Below are positions 10,200 through 22,563 of a stretch of 64,000 nt of DNA, piece by piece. The stretch is from Gyrodactylus bullatarudis. Its lineage: Eukaryota > Platyhelminthes > Monogenea > Gyrodactylidea > Gyrodactylidae. Location: NCBI GenBank assembly GCA_012064415.1, contig SSNU01000131.1:1-64000 (forward strand), read 5' to 3'. A program made the position numbers and the translations under genes. Under the pieces are notes generated by a model that saw nothing but the letters and a program-made list of their open reading frames with translations, searched no databases and was not told the DNA's origin. How positions within the stretch are numbered: position 1 is the first letter of the stretch; each line of letters opens with the position of its first letter.

Positions 10200-11940
10200 T
10201 TTTGGCAAAATATCATTTTAAATTGTTTTGATCACATTTTTACATCGAATTCGTGGGTTCTACGACGTTTCTATAATGCTTCCCATTTCTATTAAACTTT
10301 TGAGTTTGAAATTAGCTTATCTTCTTTAAAGGATTTAGGTTAGGCCTACGACCAGCCAAATCGATTAAAATGATATCATTCCTATTTAGCTATTTAATCA
10401 TTGATTTTAACTTGTGATAACTTATCACTGATAAGTCATATAGCCATGTCAAAAGTGTGAATTTTTCTGTTAACTTCATTTGTAAATAAAGCAATAGCAC
10501 TATTCAAAACATTCTGATACATTTCTGAGTTGATATTTTCTTTCTATAATTGATAAAGACACTTGAATATTGCTCCCTGTTCTATAAAAGGACATCAACA
10601 TGGAGCTCTTTCAAGTCTTATTTTACCGACGCTCCCATTAGAACACCAATGATTACTTGAACCAACAGATAAATCCAAATTAAATTTCATCAGTAGAATG
10701 CATGTGGATAATTTTGAAATGTCCGTCTTTGTTCTTTTTTTTGTAAAATATTTATCACCTAGTATTTTTTTAAATGTCAATTCTATTCACCTTAACATTA
10801 AAAAGTTATCAATGATCCATCCAGAATACAATAATAATGTAACGATTAAATTTTATAAACTCTATAAAATAATCCAATGTACTTTGTTGAAGATTCATTT
10901 TGTTTTTGAATTTTTTGGACCAATCAAAAAGACTGATTAAAGAACAGGGACATTATATTTCTTTGCATATGATTTTCAAATTTTGAAAATTTTGTCAGTT
11001 TGAGACATAATTGAATGAACATACTAGATCCTCAAAATTGTGAAGTCAAGGCTTATTTATACGAAATTATAACTGAACTTATGCTTTATGAAAAAACTTC
11101 ATTACATCTATAGTTGTAATAAATTAGATATAAGTTAATTCAAGTTTGTTGCCTATGGGTTAGGGAGAATCTTTTTTCTTTGTTGAACATCTATGGATAA
11201 AATTCTAGTCCAGAAAATACAAAGACAATAAATATAAGACACATTATAATACACTGGAGAATATTTATCTTATTACATGCGATGTCTGGTTATTTCCTTT
11301 GAAAAAAAACATTCCTATTGATGTTAATAAATCCTGGGCTAGGATGAAATTTAGCATATTTTGGAAGACGAAAAACCTTCTCATGTTGTACCTATAAGGA
11401 GTAGATTTTCTATTTCAGAAATTTTGATACTCCAAGCCTTAAAAAGTGGACTAGAAATATGGACGATTTTGGATTTGTTTGAGTTTTCATTCGATCATGT
11501 TTCTTAAATAGTGACATAATAGACGTAGGGTTTCAATTTTTTTCATTCAACAGCAAAAGTTGTTGGATTTTTTAATTCCCTTGAGCATGAAGTGTTGATT
11601 TTTAAGCTTTGTTCTGATCAAAATTAATAGGAAGCTTGTTTGTCAATGAAATCTTTGACTACCACGTGGAAAATCGCGTAAATAAAAATCGAGAATATTT
11701 TACCTTGCATTAAAGTTAGTACAATATTTTCACCACTTTAGTGTTTGAATCTAAAATATCAGTGAGATCGTACGTTCTATATTACATTAGAATCGTCTCT
11801 CCAAGCTTGATCAGGAAATCACCTCGGCTAAAAATCGATAATTTGCAAAATCTATCTCTAATACCTATGCCCATAACTCCCAAAATCTCCCATGGATAGC
11901 AATGTACCTTCACATAATAAAATAACTAAACTTTATGCCA
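10200..11940. other. Gene-free stretch
   Basis: AT-rich. A short chance frame exists near 10.7-10.9 kb on each strand, without splice sites or recognisable content. Nothing else supported. Confidence 0.4.
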
Positions 11941-11945
11941 AGAAA

Positions 11946-12755
11946 CTACAAAATGCTGGTCAAGATATTTTTTGCAGTCAAAACTTTGTGATCAACATAA
12001 ATAATACTTACAACTAATAGCTATTAGAAGAGTTACGAATATGAGATCAAAAATTACCTAGATTCATTAGACATCTCTAATAAACAAGAATAACTACAAA
12101 ATGCTGGTCAAGATATTTTTTGCAGTCAAAACTTTGAGCTGAGCTCTGAGCTAAAACGCAAATTGAAGTAAGAAACTCTTTTTGATGACACAGGAATTCA
12201 GGATGTGATCAACATAAATAATACTTACAACTAATAGCTATTAGAAGAGTTACGAATATGAGATCAAAAATTACACGCAACCCTAATAAGCACTTGGGAT
12301 ATTTATTCCTTGCTCTAATTTGCACAATTTTTGAGGTTCTAACTTATATAAAACTTTTAGGTTCCGAGAAAGAAGCTTTGAGAACACCGTGTTGTGAATC
12401 AATTGAGTGATTTTCCTAAAAATAAATGTATTGAAAGTCAAAAAGTAATTATTTTTTGAATTTTTGAAAGCTGTAAATGATCAATCTTAATAATATTTTT
12501 TTTGTTGGAAGTAATTTATTTGTTCAAGCCAGCCACGAAATCGAATAGTTTCCTAAATCAACTGAAAATATAGTGGATTCTTGTGTGATTTATTTCCGTT
12601 AAAAATTGCAATCTAAGAGAAGGTTTAATCCAAGAGAAATGTTACACCTAGATTCATTAGACATCTCTAATAAACAAGAATAACTACAAAATGCTGGTCA
12701 AGATATTTTTTGCAGTCAAAACTTTGAGCTGAGCTCTGAGCTAAAACGCAAATTG
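11946..12755. repeat. Shuffled direct duplications (blocks C-A-BC ... A ... BC)
   Basis: Three blocks recur in the same orientation. Block A (69 bp, TGATCAACATAAATAATAC...) is at 11989-12057 and 12206-12274. Block BC (109 bp, CCTAGATTCATTAG... to ...AACGCAAATTG) is at 12057-12165 and 12647-12755. The first 43 bp of C also stand alone at 11946-11988. Copies look identical. The single-copy pieces in between differ, so this is not a simple tandem array. Confidence 0.9.
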
Positions 12756-12759
12756 GAAA

Positions 12760-14390
12760 TAGAGAAATAATAATTTTTAAAATTAACTGGAAAAATTATG
12801 TATTTATTGGCAACGAAGAATGAGGATTTTACATTAAAATTCCTTTATTAATAACATAAATAATCGGTAAACAGAAACTAAACTTTTCAATCTTTGTACT
12901 TTTTTAATTTATAAATACAGACAATAACCATCGTAGACTTTGTTGATGCAACTTTTTGGACTAGAATTTTCTTCTCTTATGAATAAAATTTCTCTATTTT
13001 TAGACAAAAATTTGAATTCACATAAAAAAATCAAAACGTTTCGTAATGAAAAATTTTTCTCTCATAAAAATAATTCGTCATCATTATTTCTTCTTTTTCA
13101 TACAAATTAATTTTCAATTAAAATTTTCTCTTTTTCATAGAATCAAGTTATAAAGAGACAATTTTATATCATTTACTTAATAGATTTGCGACAGTTTATT
13201 GGGAAAGCAAAGAGATTATTCATAAACTATAGTTTTTTTCAATACGGTAATTGGAGAAATATGAAACCAAGAGTTTTCTCTAGGAAAATTAGTGTTTGAA
13301 TTTATAATTCTCATTATTGGTTCGTAACAAGGATGATTTATTTCACACGCAACTTAGTTTATGTATTAAAAGCTCTGATCATGATTGTATTATAGAGTGA
13401 ATGAAAGAATAAATTATATCTTCTTGTTCATTGGATAATCATGTAATTTACCAATATTTTTATCAGAAAATCAGAACCTTTATCGTGTAAATCAATAAAA
13501 ATAGTAATGATTGTAGAAAAATAACTTTTGATGTCTGGTAGAAAATGATAATTTATTCACCATTAACAACGAATAGATTGAAAAATTTCTGATTTTAACC
13601 CTATTGAGACGATAAAAAATTACTCAAAATTAACATAAAACTAATTAGAAATATCATTTAAAAGTATTATTTTAAATCTTTCAGCAGAAATTCCTAATTA
13701 CTTTATTGTAGATCAAAGTATCGTCAAAACATTTAGGGATTTTTGAGATTCATTTAGTGCAATTTATAAAATAGATTTTAAGTTGTTTCAGAGTATTTTT
13801 TGGTTTTAAATAATTCCCAAAAGAATAATTAAAGAAAATTTGCATATAGGAATCTTATTAATTCTAAACTAAATATGCAGAGAACACGAGAAAAATCATT
13901 AGAAATGAGCAATATTCAATAAGTACATTGAGAGCTTATTTTGTCCACGGAACAAGTGCATCTCAATCCAACGAGAATAATTTTCACCTTCTTTGAATTA
14001 AGTAAAAGGTTTTGTTTATATCGGTGAATTTAAATTTTATTGAAGACAAAAGAAAAATTTCCTACTTGTGGAGATTTCTTCTTTAAGGATACACGAGAAT
14101 ATTTCTTCAATGGGATTCATTCAATCTTTTTGTTCAATTTACATCCCTAATCAAGAAATATCCTTGAGGACAAGCAATTTTTCCAATAAACACACAATTT
14201 AAGAGAATCCCACCCTTTCGAGTAATCTTGGAATACAAGGTACTAAGTTCGTTGTATAGTAACTGTAAAGACCACAGAAAGAAAATGGGAATATGTGTGA
14301 TGGAGAAACATCCATCTTTTAAACATTACTTCTAACTCATATACATGTTAAAGGGTAATTTTAAAATTTCATGTATGAAAATTGAGTTAA
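12760..14390. other. Gene-free stretch
   Basis: AT-rich, no coding exon or repeat that I can support. Confidence 0.4.
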
Positions 14391-14392
14391 AT

Positions 14393-14662
14393 TTAAAGAG
14401 GAAAAATACTCACTAAATGCGCAAATATTGATATAGAATATATTGTTGAAAATACGACTAGTTTCATGAGACGAAAATGAACATCAAGGTTTGCCTGGAA
14501 CAAATGGAAATTGAAAGCTTTCACAGTGTTACCCTTCAAAAGTGGGGTGTGTTCACCAACAGTCTCTGAGGTTTTCCTCCAAATAGAGAGAAATCCTTTT
14601 TCTGGCACATGAGAATCACTAAAGGCTAAATTGAAATGTGAATTTATAAAGTTGAAAATCAA
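14393..14662 (-). CDS. Candidate exon of an unrecognised membrane protein
   Basis: Minus-strand frame with a plausible acceptor (CAATTTAG) shortly before A/F-S-D-S-H-V-P-E-K-G-F-L-S and a good donor (GTGAGTATTTTTCC) after I-F-A-H-L. Between them about 67 codons are non-repetitive, with an even residue mix (IWRKTSETVGEHTPLLKGNT, then N-L-D-V-H-F-R-L-M-K) and one hydrophobic segment (L-V-V-F-S-T-I-Y-S-I-S-I-F-A). I do not recognise the family. No linked exon could be joined with certainty. Confidence 0.3.
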   Translation of the reverse strand: MIFNFINSHFNLAFSDSHVPEKGFLSIWRKTSETVGEHTPLLKGNTVKAFNFHLFQANLDVHFRLMKLVVFSTIYSISIFAHLVSIFPL

Positions 14663-15698
14663 TGAAATGCTAAAAATTAAATGTTATCATAAAAAGAAAT
14701 CAGGTTCTTTGTCAAATATTTAGGGCTTGTCTAGATTTTTTTGATAACTATTTATCCCGGAAACGGATCAATTTTCATACGCCCTTAGACGATTTAATCG
14801 TAAATATCATTTATAAATTATTCCTTCAGTTAGAAGTGAAGAAAGTTATAGGAGTTTTTCCTTAGATTGATATTTCAAATGCCCACGTCTGGTTGAATAG
14901 AGGCATTTTTCAGACATTAGAACTTACTATTTTTTTACAAAGTTGATCTCTGTTGTTAACCTAAAACCAAGAAATGGATGGTAACAAAATATGTTCTTGT
15001 TACAAACATGAACTATAAGTTTATTTGTACAAATAAATTCAACAGTAAATAAAAATTTCTACATAAATAACCCATAAACAATTGATGGTAATTGTAGCCA
15101 GATATATTCGTGAGGGTATATCATGCTTCATGATGATTTGTATTTGATCTAACACCGTACAATGCTAAAATATTAGACTCGGGCAAAATTTCTGGAATCT
15201 CCTGTCAATATCATACCAAATATCGTATTAAAATATCTTTTTATACATCTATAATAAGATGAACAAGAGAGATCGAGATCAGATCTCAGAGTATGGATCA
15301 AAAAAACAGGGTTGAAATATTCTTACATAGAATTTATTTGATTCGTGTGACTGACCCAAAAAATCGGATCAGATTGAGAAGAAAAAAATTTTTTTTTCAC
15401 CGTGACTTGTTGATCGAAGATCGTTTTGGATTCTTCGCCCAAAGAAGTCAGAAAAGTAAAATTTTTTTCAACACTAGTTTTACTTCTTACCGTGGAAACA
15501 ATTCAGCTTCGAAATAGTTGCACTTATCTTTAAAATGGAATTAGATAGAGTAAAAATAGACCAAATCGTACTTATCATAGATGCGATATTTGGTGGGATG
15601 ATGTTAAAACGGTTAAAGATTGATTTTGTCATATCGATAGACGATTTTAGAAATTTTGGAAAATTTCGTCTACATAACCCTTAATTTCACGAAAAAAA

Positions 15699-16007
15699 TT
15701 AATTAGAGATTTGAGTCATTGTATTAAACGTACTTAGATAAGTATAATGAGAATACGATATTTGATGCCAACAGGCGATTGTCAGTCCCATTTTCGATTC
15801 GTAATTTTTCTTTTCACTGTGAAACCGAATTTTCCGGTATCCGAAATGACTTGACATGATCGTTGAAAAGAATGGCAATATGAAAAAATTGAACGGATGC
15901 ATGAAGACCATTTCAAAACTTGCTAATATTGGGAGATGATATCCGATAATACCGAATATAGTACTTATTAAATTGGACAAAAAGTATTTGTTAAAGATTT
16001 GATTCAT
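15699..16007 (-). CDS. Candidate exon or ORF with two hydrophobic segments, unrecognised
   Basis: ATG-initiated minus frame of 102 codons. Two hydrophobic runs (F-L-S-N-L-I-S-T-I-F-G-I-I-G and F-F-I-L-P-F-F-S-T-I-M) are followed by a basic, charged stretch. A possible donor (GTACGT) lies before the stop. It could be an exon of the same unknown minus-strand gene as 14393-14662, but I cannot connect the two, and it may be chance. Confidence 0.2.
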   Translation of the reverse strand: MNQIFNKYFLSNLISTIFGIIGYHLPILASFEMVFMHPFNFFILPFFSTIMSSHFGYRKIRFHSEKKNYESKMGLTIACWHQISYSHYTYLSTFNTMTQISN

Positions 16008-16778
16008 TTCTGGAACTGGTGCTGAATACCTTGAGGAGAAAAGAGGAATTATTTAACACAAAATTGATTCATCTTTTTTCTGATCTTGTATTCAGAGCTA
16101 TGGGGACTCAATATCATTTCTTAAACTTTTCTCACTCGCTACTTCTTGATATTTATTCATTATTTCGACATTGAATTCCTCATAAATTATCTACATTCTG
16201 CTAGACAAGAGATAGTAAATCTGCACAACGAAATTTTCAAAAAATAGAACCCTGCCATTATAAATTTTAGTTGATTATTTATGATTTCATTTCAAGTTCG
16301 TTATGCTTCCTTTACATTTTTCACAAAAGTAAAAATATTTTTTTAATTTCTTGCATTTGTTACCGATAATCTTGTTACTCTTGATCGTCTCAAGACTTCG
16401 TGGAAATTCAGTAAAACTTGTTACTCGGTTTCAAGATTATCTGATAGTCTCAAGAATCTTGTTACTAATAACAAGTCTAGCTGATAATGATTTTTTGACT
16501 TTTACTACATTTAGAAAGGAAAATCATCAAGTTTATTCATAAAACCTCTAGAAGTTTTTCAGAAGTTTTTTACATCAATAGAACCAAAATTAGATATTTA
16601 CCTATTTGATATTCTCTACAATCTTAAGCAGGATTTATAGATAGATGATGACTAAATCAATTCTTTTCTGTAATGCAAGAAAAATTCTATCTTTTATTGG
16701 ATAAGAAATAGATTTTTAATTTTTCATCCCAATCTGGATTTTTTTCTTGGTTTATAATTCTTTTAGCCTAATTTCTAG

Positions 16779-17051
16779 AGAAACCTGACAGTGAGAGGAC
16801 ATGTAAACTTGAACGATTATCAACATGTGATAAACTTATCTTTCAAGTGAATGCTGGAATTAATTGTCATTGATCAATTTTTCTTGTTATAGTATAACTT
16901 CAACCTACCAGAGATTAACTATGCATGTTGTGATTGCCTGAAAGAAGGCTGTATTATAATGCATAAACCATATTGTAACGATGACAAAACATGGAAGGAC
17001 ACCATATTCGGTAAGACTACTCATTTTCATCTTGGCACAGGGTCCATTTGA
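16779..17051 (+). CDS. Cysteine-rich C-terminal exons, possibly DEG/ENaC-like ectodomain
   Basis: Three exons join in frame: 16779-16846, 16893-17010 and 17041-17051, with GT-AG introns of 46 bp (16847-16892) and 30 bp (17011-17040). The acceptor before the first is ATTTCTAG. The product reads K-P-D-S-E-R-T-C-K-L-E-R-L-S-T-C-D, then LPEINYACCDCLKEGCIIMH, K-P-Y-C-N-D-D-K-T-W, and ends at a TGA. The spacing of C...C then C-C-D-C-L-x-x-x-C recalls the second cysteine cluster of DEG/ENaC sodium channels, but the second membrane segment of that family is not found downstream, so this is a suggestion. The fit of splice sites and frame supports real coding sequence. Upstream exons were not found; the final stop exon is the weakest part. 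Confidence 0.45.
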
Positions 17052-17869
17052 TTGATTCTTTGGATAATAGGGATATGCTGAAATATAAAAAGAAATACTT
17101 TAATTTAGTAGATATCTTTTAAGTAAAGCTTATTGTGATAGAGGGCAATTGAAAAATGGGAGAATTTTCTAGAAATATTCTTGACCAAAACGGCAGTTTT
17201 AATAAAAAAGTACTTTTAAACTAAAAGTTTCAAGTGAATAATTGCCACTTCCGTCAAAAATTTGATGACCTACAAGATTAATTTTTTATTCTCTATTTTT
17301 ATCAACTTTAAGATATTCTTCAAGCTTATTTTCAATATAAAATATTATGGATTGATTTCATAGTTTATTGGGATGAAAATTTCTCGTTTATTTCCTAAAA
17401 CTCCAGCTAGAAATATGTTTTATGACATTGTATAACTCTTGGTTATGGGATTCTATACAAATAACAATGATAGATAGATTTTTGCAATAATAATTTTGAA
17501 ATAATAAACAAAAAATGAATTTTATAAAGAAAACATGAGCAAAGAGCGACCCCTCTTGCATTAAGTAATTCTCGATTGAATGCCCAATTTATTAATTGAA
17601 AAAAATAACCATATAAATTTTAAACAAGAAATCAATTAAAGAATAAAATCTACCACGGTAATTATTCATTTGAAAGGTTGACCATGCATGAAATTTTTGT
17701 TAACTGGGTGGACACAAGATAAAAGTGAGTTTTTTCTTGTTGCAAGAATGAACTTTTCCATCAATTAAACGTAAGCGAAAAAGACACAGCGGTCAGTTAT
17801 TAATGGATGGATTTCTAAAGCGACAAAAATGAAACAACCTGGAAATAGGATCATCAAAAAATGAACACC

Positions 17870-18085
17870 TCCCCCTCCATTAGTTCCTTTTTATCCAATG
17901 GAAGAGCAGAAAAATTTGCAATTTAATAGTTTAAAATCAAAGCCCGGGATTAAGTCTGAAGAGACCCGGCGAAATAAAACGTTTATCACCTATTATTTAT
18001 TCGTTCTCCTATCTTTCTTATGAGTGTAGACTCCAGTAATAATAATATACTTGATGAGATTTGGCAACATTATCGTTCCAAATGA
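17870..18085 (+). mobile_element. R element copy 1: promoter, structured leader and start of ORF
   Basis: It contains a CCAAT box (ATCCAATGG, about 17894), a weak TATA-like run (TTTAAAATC, about 17930), then the family leader: CCCGGG at 17943-17948, CTGAAGA at 17956-17962, CCCGGC at 17965-17970, GAAA at 17971-17974, a hairpin (ATAAA...TTTAT) and ATCACC. An ORF starts at the ATG at 18020 and stops after 21 codons (18083-18085). Its peptide (M-S-V-D-S-S-N-N-N-I-L-D-E-I-W-Q-H-Y-R) matches the ORF starts of copies 4 and 5. Oldest-looking copy: one mismatch in the outer helix. Confidence 0.6.
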
Positions 18086-18089
18086 ACTG

Positions 18090-20200
18090 TTCGTTTATGT
18101 CATTTAAAAAAAAGATATAATATCAATCTTAAAACGCTTAAACTATTTTTCAGTCAATATTATCCACTTCTCACTCATCCAGTGGTGAAAGGATCGTCTA
18201 TATTTTTGGGAGACTATTAGCTAGGAATTTAAATATTGACTTGAGTAAAAATTTTCGGAAAATCATAAAAAGTAGATTTCCTTTGAGCTTATTATGTTAG
18301 TGTCTAAATATATTTTAGAAAGATAATAAATTAGTCCAAATAAAAATTTGCCATTCTCGAAATTATTTTTATCTCATTTAGTATCATATATAGAGTGATA
18401 TTTTAAAAGAAGTAAATGTATTTTTTATTATCAGTTCATATTTTATTCTTAAAAATACAACTTGTTATATAGATATATTTCCATAAAGAAAATTATGCAC
18501 TGGAAATTCAAGCCTTTAAAAGTTTACTTCAAAATCTGTATGAAAATATTGATTAAAATTCTTCAATTAGTAGGAAGGAAATACTGTACATTAATTGTGT
18601 TTCAATAACTTTCATTACATAGAAAGCACAAATTCAAGAAAAAATGTATCCACACACTTGTAAACCAAGGGAACTGGTGTTAGTATATAAATATTCTATT
18701 TTACTCTTTTTTGTAGTTAATATCATTTCTAAAACATAAAGATTCGAGATAATAAGAAAAGTATATATTGCATTTGCTATATGAATCATCATAAAATAGG
18801 AGTTTTATTGTTTCTTCAGTATGGGCGATCTATCCACCTCATTAATCATTAAAAAGGCTTTGCCTACAAAGTTTACCCACACAAGTCAAACATGATGGAA
18901 ATGCCAAATTCAAGACTTTTACATACTTCGTATTCGGTCAGACTAGAGTGTAAATGAGAAGAAATTTCCTCAACAATAGAATAACTAAAATTGAATTATA
19001 CACGCTAATCTTGAGCTATCGCCAAACCCCTAATCAGGAATGAGGAAGTCTGAAAGTTTAAAGTAACCCTTACATTCAACTTTTACTAGAAAAATAAAAA
19101 CCCTGAGTTGAATATCCTAATAGCTTGACCAAGGAAAAATGTTTTTAGATTCTACTCCAATCAATAATTATTATAATAACTGAGTGGTTATTTCTTAATT
19201 TTGATCATTTTTGATGTTTTATTTACAAAAAAGAATAAATAGACTACTAAAAATCTGTGAAGGATTAATTTCATGTGAATAAGACAAGATTTTCAAACTG
19301 ATTTTTTTTGAAATGAATTCATTTGTTCTATCAATTGAATCAATTTAGTCAAAAATATTTTGAGCTATTGGTTGATTCGTAATTCAGGAAAAATAATAAT
19401 ATGAGGTGTCCTGAAGGCCTTCAAAGATGCTACTTGTATGATCAAATCTATTAACTTGAAACTCATAAAGCTAAAAATTAAAGAAAACTCTTTCGAATCT
19501 GAACTTAACAAGGGGCAAGTTTTAAGTCAAATAATAGTAGAAAACATTAGGTTGTATTTTATCTGACTCACAGTTGGTTGGTTTAGTTTTAAACTTGAAA
19601 AAATTAAGCTGAAACTGACTGGAGATATTGATACATATTTTGAAATTCATCAAAATTAACATACCGAATTATTCTCTCTTTGTTACTAAGAAGATGAAGA
19701 TTCATTGAAGAAGAAAATTACCGTTTATTTATTAAGCCTTATAGAAAAACCATTTTCTTGGAAATAGTTATGCAATTACGTAAGGATATTCTTCATGATT
19801 ATGATTTATAGCTCCAATAATGACGGGAGAAATACATGTGACTGAAAAAAGATTTTATGACTTGAATGGAAATTAAATTTTGGTTTATTCACTATTTTCC
19901 TTGTAACAAGAAAATACCTGATAGACCCTTTTTATCTTTCCAGCTCTTTTAGATAAAAAATTATCACAATTTTGAATAATAATTTCGTAATGATCATGCT
20001 ATCTAATAATTCTTCGAATGACTGTTGTTGTTCACTTTCCACCTGGCTCATTTTTTGAAATGAATTTTTTTGGAATTAACCCATAAAGTCCCAGAGAATT
20101 TTTTGACATGACTCGCAATCAATCTTTTTTTGTTTATCCTATGGTTTGTGAATACGATGATTACGAATCTACAGTTGTTTAGACGCAATTATTTTTAACA
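18090..20200. other. Gene-free stretch
   Basis: AT-rich. Near 20085 a TTAACCC followed by AGTCCCAGAG matches sequences near 55945 and 56943 and may be a decayed piggyBac-type end. Nothing else supported. Confidence 0.4.
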
Positions 20201-20204
20201 CCAA

Positions 20205-21010
20205 ATGTACATTTCTCAAAGGTTCATCAGTAGTGTCTCTTTGATAATGATAAAAGTTAAAAGATGAATGAAAATAATAATTTACAAATTATGAAAGAAA
20301 TAGTAAAAGTTGAAGAAAATTAGAATAAATTTAAGCTGAAAAAACACCAATACTCTCTAAAATAAATAGCAACAGTGGAGAGAAAAGTGAAAAAGCTTAC
20401 ATAGGCCAAGGTAGTTGAAGGTTATGAGAATAATTCTTTTGAACATATAAGTCTGGTTTATATAAATTTATCAAAAATTTCTCCTTCACCCAAACGTCTG
20501 TACGGTCATCACTCTGGTTTTTGTATAAAATTGAAAAATTTTGAAGCCTCATGCCCTTCCTGTCTAAGATGCCTACTTATCGCTGCATCTTTCTTAAGGT
20601 GATCGTTCCCTCTAGTTGACAACTACCTAATTGTGCGTCCTATATAAGAAGATCCGCAGTCACACTGAAATTTATAAATCAATAGAGTCTTCTCTTCAGG
20701 TCTCAGTAAATCTTTCTGAATCAAATTGAACTATCTCTGAGTTTTAAATACAATTTTCAATTGTATGTTGTTATAATGTTGATCGATGAGAATTGTCAAC
20801 TTTCTCCTTAAATCATTACTAAAACCATCTCCTTTGAAATTAAGTTTCATGAAAATTGTGGTCTTCTCAACTTCATCTATGTTTTCAACGACATTTCTAT
20901 CGACTGGTTATTTGATAAATTTGTCCACATATTTATTGGGATACCCATTCTTCATCAAACATAGCTTCAAATTCTCTATTTCCTTAAAGTTATTTTACTT
21001 TTAACAAAAA
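20205..21010 (-). pseudogene. Penelope-like element, 3' fragment with GIY-YIG endonuclease
   Basis: Minus strand. It carries the end of the RT linker region (equivalent to 60453-60716 of the copy at 60 kb), then about 30 codons absent from that copy, including Y-K-F-Q-C-D-C-G-S-S-Y-I-G-R-T: the CxC pair and the Y-I-G-R-T core of the GIY-YIG endonuclease found in most Penelope-like elements. It continues L-S-T-R-G-N-D-H-L-K-K-D, then R-H-L-R-Q-E-G-H. At least two in-frame stops and one frameshift break it. The 3' tail (20205-20460) is shared with 52800-53095 and 60140-60245. Confidence 0.8.
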
Positions 21011-21029
21011 TTAATTTTTCGAAAATAAT

Positions 21030-21890
21030 CAACTCTCTTTAAATTTTTATAGCGCGAGTTTGACGAATTATAGAGCCGAGATCTTTACTTATTCCAGGAG
21101 ATTAATAAATTTTCCATCGAATGGGTGGTAAACAAAGTATTTTCTGATGCTTGAATGAATAATAATGAGTTGCTAAAATGACATGTGATAGAACTATCAT
21201 TGTGGGACTTTAAGGCTTAAATATGATTGGAATTCTTTTAAACAATATGGATTTCTGGGGAAAAATTAAAATTTTCTTTGGCTTTATTATAATACTTAAA
21301 TCGCTCGGATTATAATTTAAAGAATAAAAGGGTTAATGTGGGTGGTCATTCAGATGGAAGGTCTCTCATTTTTCATCCAGTGGATAGTATACTTAGGCAA
21401 GGAAATCACACCAAGAATTCCCTGGTTTCATTCCATAGAGATTTTTGCATACTCTCGATGGAAATCTGTTACAACTCTGTGACGAGATGTATGTGATTTC
21501 TTTCAATTGATTAAGTAAACAATATGATTATAGAATAAAAATTTATAATTTTAATTGACAGGTTTTTATAATTATATCTACATTTTTAAAGTAAAATGCG
21601 CCAAATTATCCCTTGTTAAAGTTTGTGGTCAAAATTTTTTAAATCAATTTTTCCATAAAAATGATTCAAAACTTTTTCTTGAAAATCGCGAGTTTCCCTC
21701 AACATTTACGGCTGAATTTGAATTCTTGATCTATTATAATCCAAAATACCCGCATTTAATTGCTTTAAATATTCGAAATCGATAAACAAAATTTTAGCTC
21801 GAAATCTTAAAATTTGACGCTTTTTTGAAAAACATGTTTAAGCAGATTGGATGTTTTTCAATTTAAAAAAATCCTGGGCTCATATGATGA
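21030..21890. other. Gene-free stretch
   Basis: AT-rich. The frame at 21555-21785 shows fragments similar to FB foldback sequence rather than a gene. Confidence 0.4.
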
Positions 21891-22080
21891 AATTAAAAAT
21901 AAATTTCCTGACTTTACGGAGAAAAATTGAGTTTTTTGTACCAAATTGCCACTTTTTCAACTTTCGAATCCAAAATTTTATTGATTTTAAAAATTTGAAG
22001 CAATTAAATGTAGATATTTGAGATCAGAATTGGACAAAGAGTTCGAATTCGGCTGCAGAAAATCGTCATTATGTTGGGAA

Positions 22081-22416
22081 ATAGAAACGACGAAATCGGA
22101 AAACGATGTCCCAGAAACTAGATTGAACATAACACAAACCTCAACATTAGTTGATAATGACTCTCCTTCTAGTTGTGAAACCGCCATCGAAACAATCCCT
22201 AACAGTTCCAATCCCCTTGACAACTACACAACCACTGAGAACTATGATGAACGTAAGAGATTTTACTCCCAACCAGAATTGCAAGCCCCCTCCACATCAC
22301 GGAAAAGGAATTTGTCGGTTTCTCCCAAGCAACAAAAAAGAAGAGGGAAACAGAGGAAAAGAGCACCACCCGGCACTCGGACATTAGATGAATTCCTCAC
22401 AGTCCCGAGAGCTTAG
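22081..22416 (+). pseudogene. C-terminal ORF fragment of R element: basic region plus PIP-like motif
   Basis: The open frame is a tail without its own start (the first codons, from 22018, are foldback sequence). It is rich in Ser, Thr, Asn and Pro, then strongly basic (R-K-R-N-L ... K-Q-Q-K-R-R-G-K-Q-R-K-R), and ends P-G-T-R-T-L-D-E-F-L-T-V-P-R-A. The end resembles a PCNA-interacting (PIP) box with T in place of the first Gln. The R copy at 60.1 kb has the same design (K-R-K-R, then Q-L-L-L-D-P-F-L). I do not know the full protein; a nuclear, DNA-associated role is inference from composition. Confidence 0.45.
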
Positions 22417-22511
22417 ACATTCCTCTCCTCTTATTGGTCGCGAACGGTTGAATAAATGCTATTGGGCAGATTTTATAATGTTCTCTAAATTTTCATATAT
22501 ATAAATATAAC

Positions 22512-22563
22512 AAGTCGGTGTTTGGTCTGAAGAGAACCGACGAAAATAAAGCTTTATTCACCA
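22512..22563 (+). ncRNA. Candidate structured leader (hammerhead-like core, possible pseudoknot)
   Basis: Helix P1: GTCGGT 22514-22519 with ACCGAC 22536-22541. Helix P2: TGGT 22523-22526 with ACCA 22560-22563. Hairpin P3: AATAAAG/CTTTATT 22545-22558. Conserved single-stranded pieces are CTGAAGA (22527-22533) and GAAA (22542-22545), as in hammerhead ribozymes, where position 7 is free. A cleavage site in hammerhead register would follow C22559. P1 and P2 interleave, which a standard hammerhead does not have, and the region also lies at the expected transcription start, so catalysis is not shown. Confidence 0.4.

Noticed and set aside
16351..16542. 63-codon hydrophobic frame
   Set aside because: Made of short internal repeats (CTTGTTACT, GTCTCAAGA); not a membrane exon.
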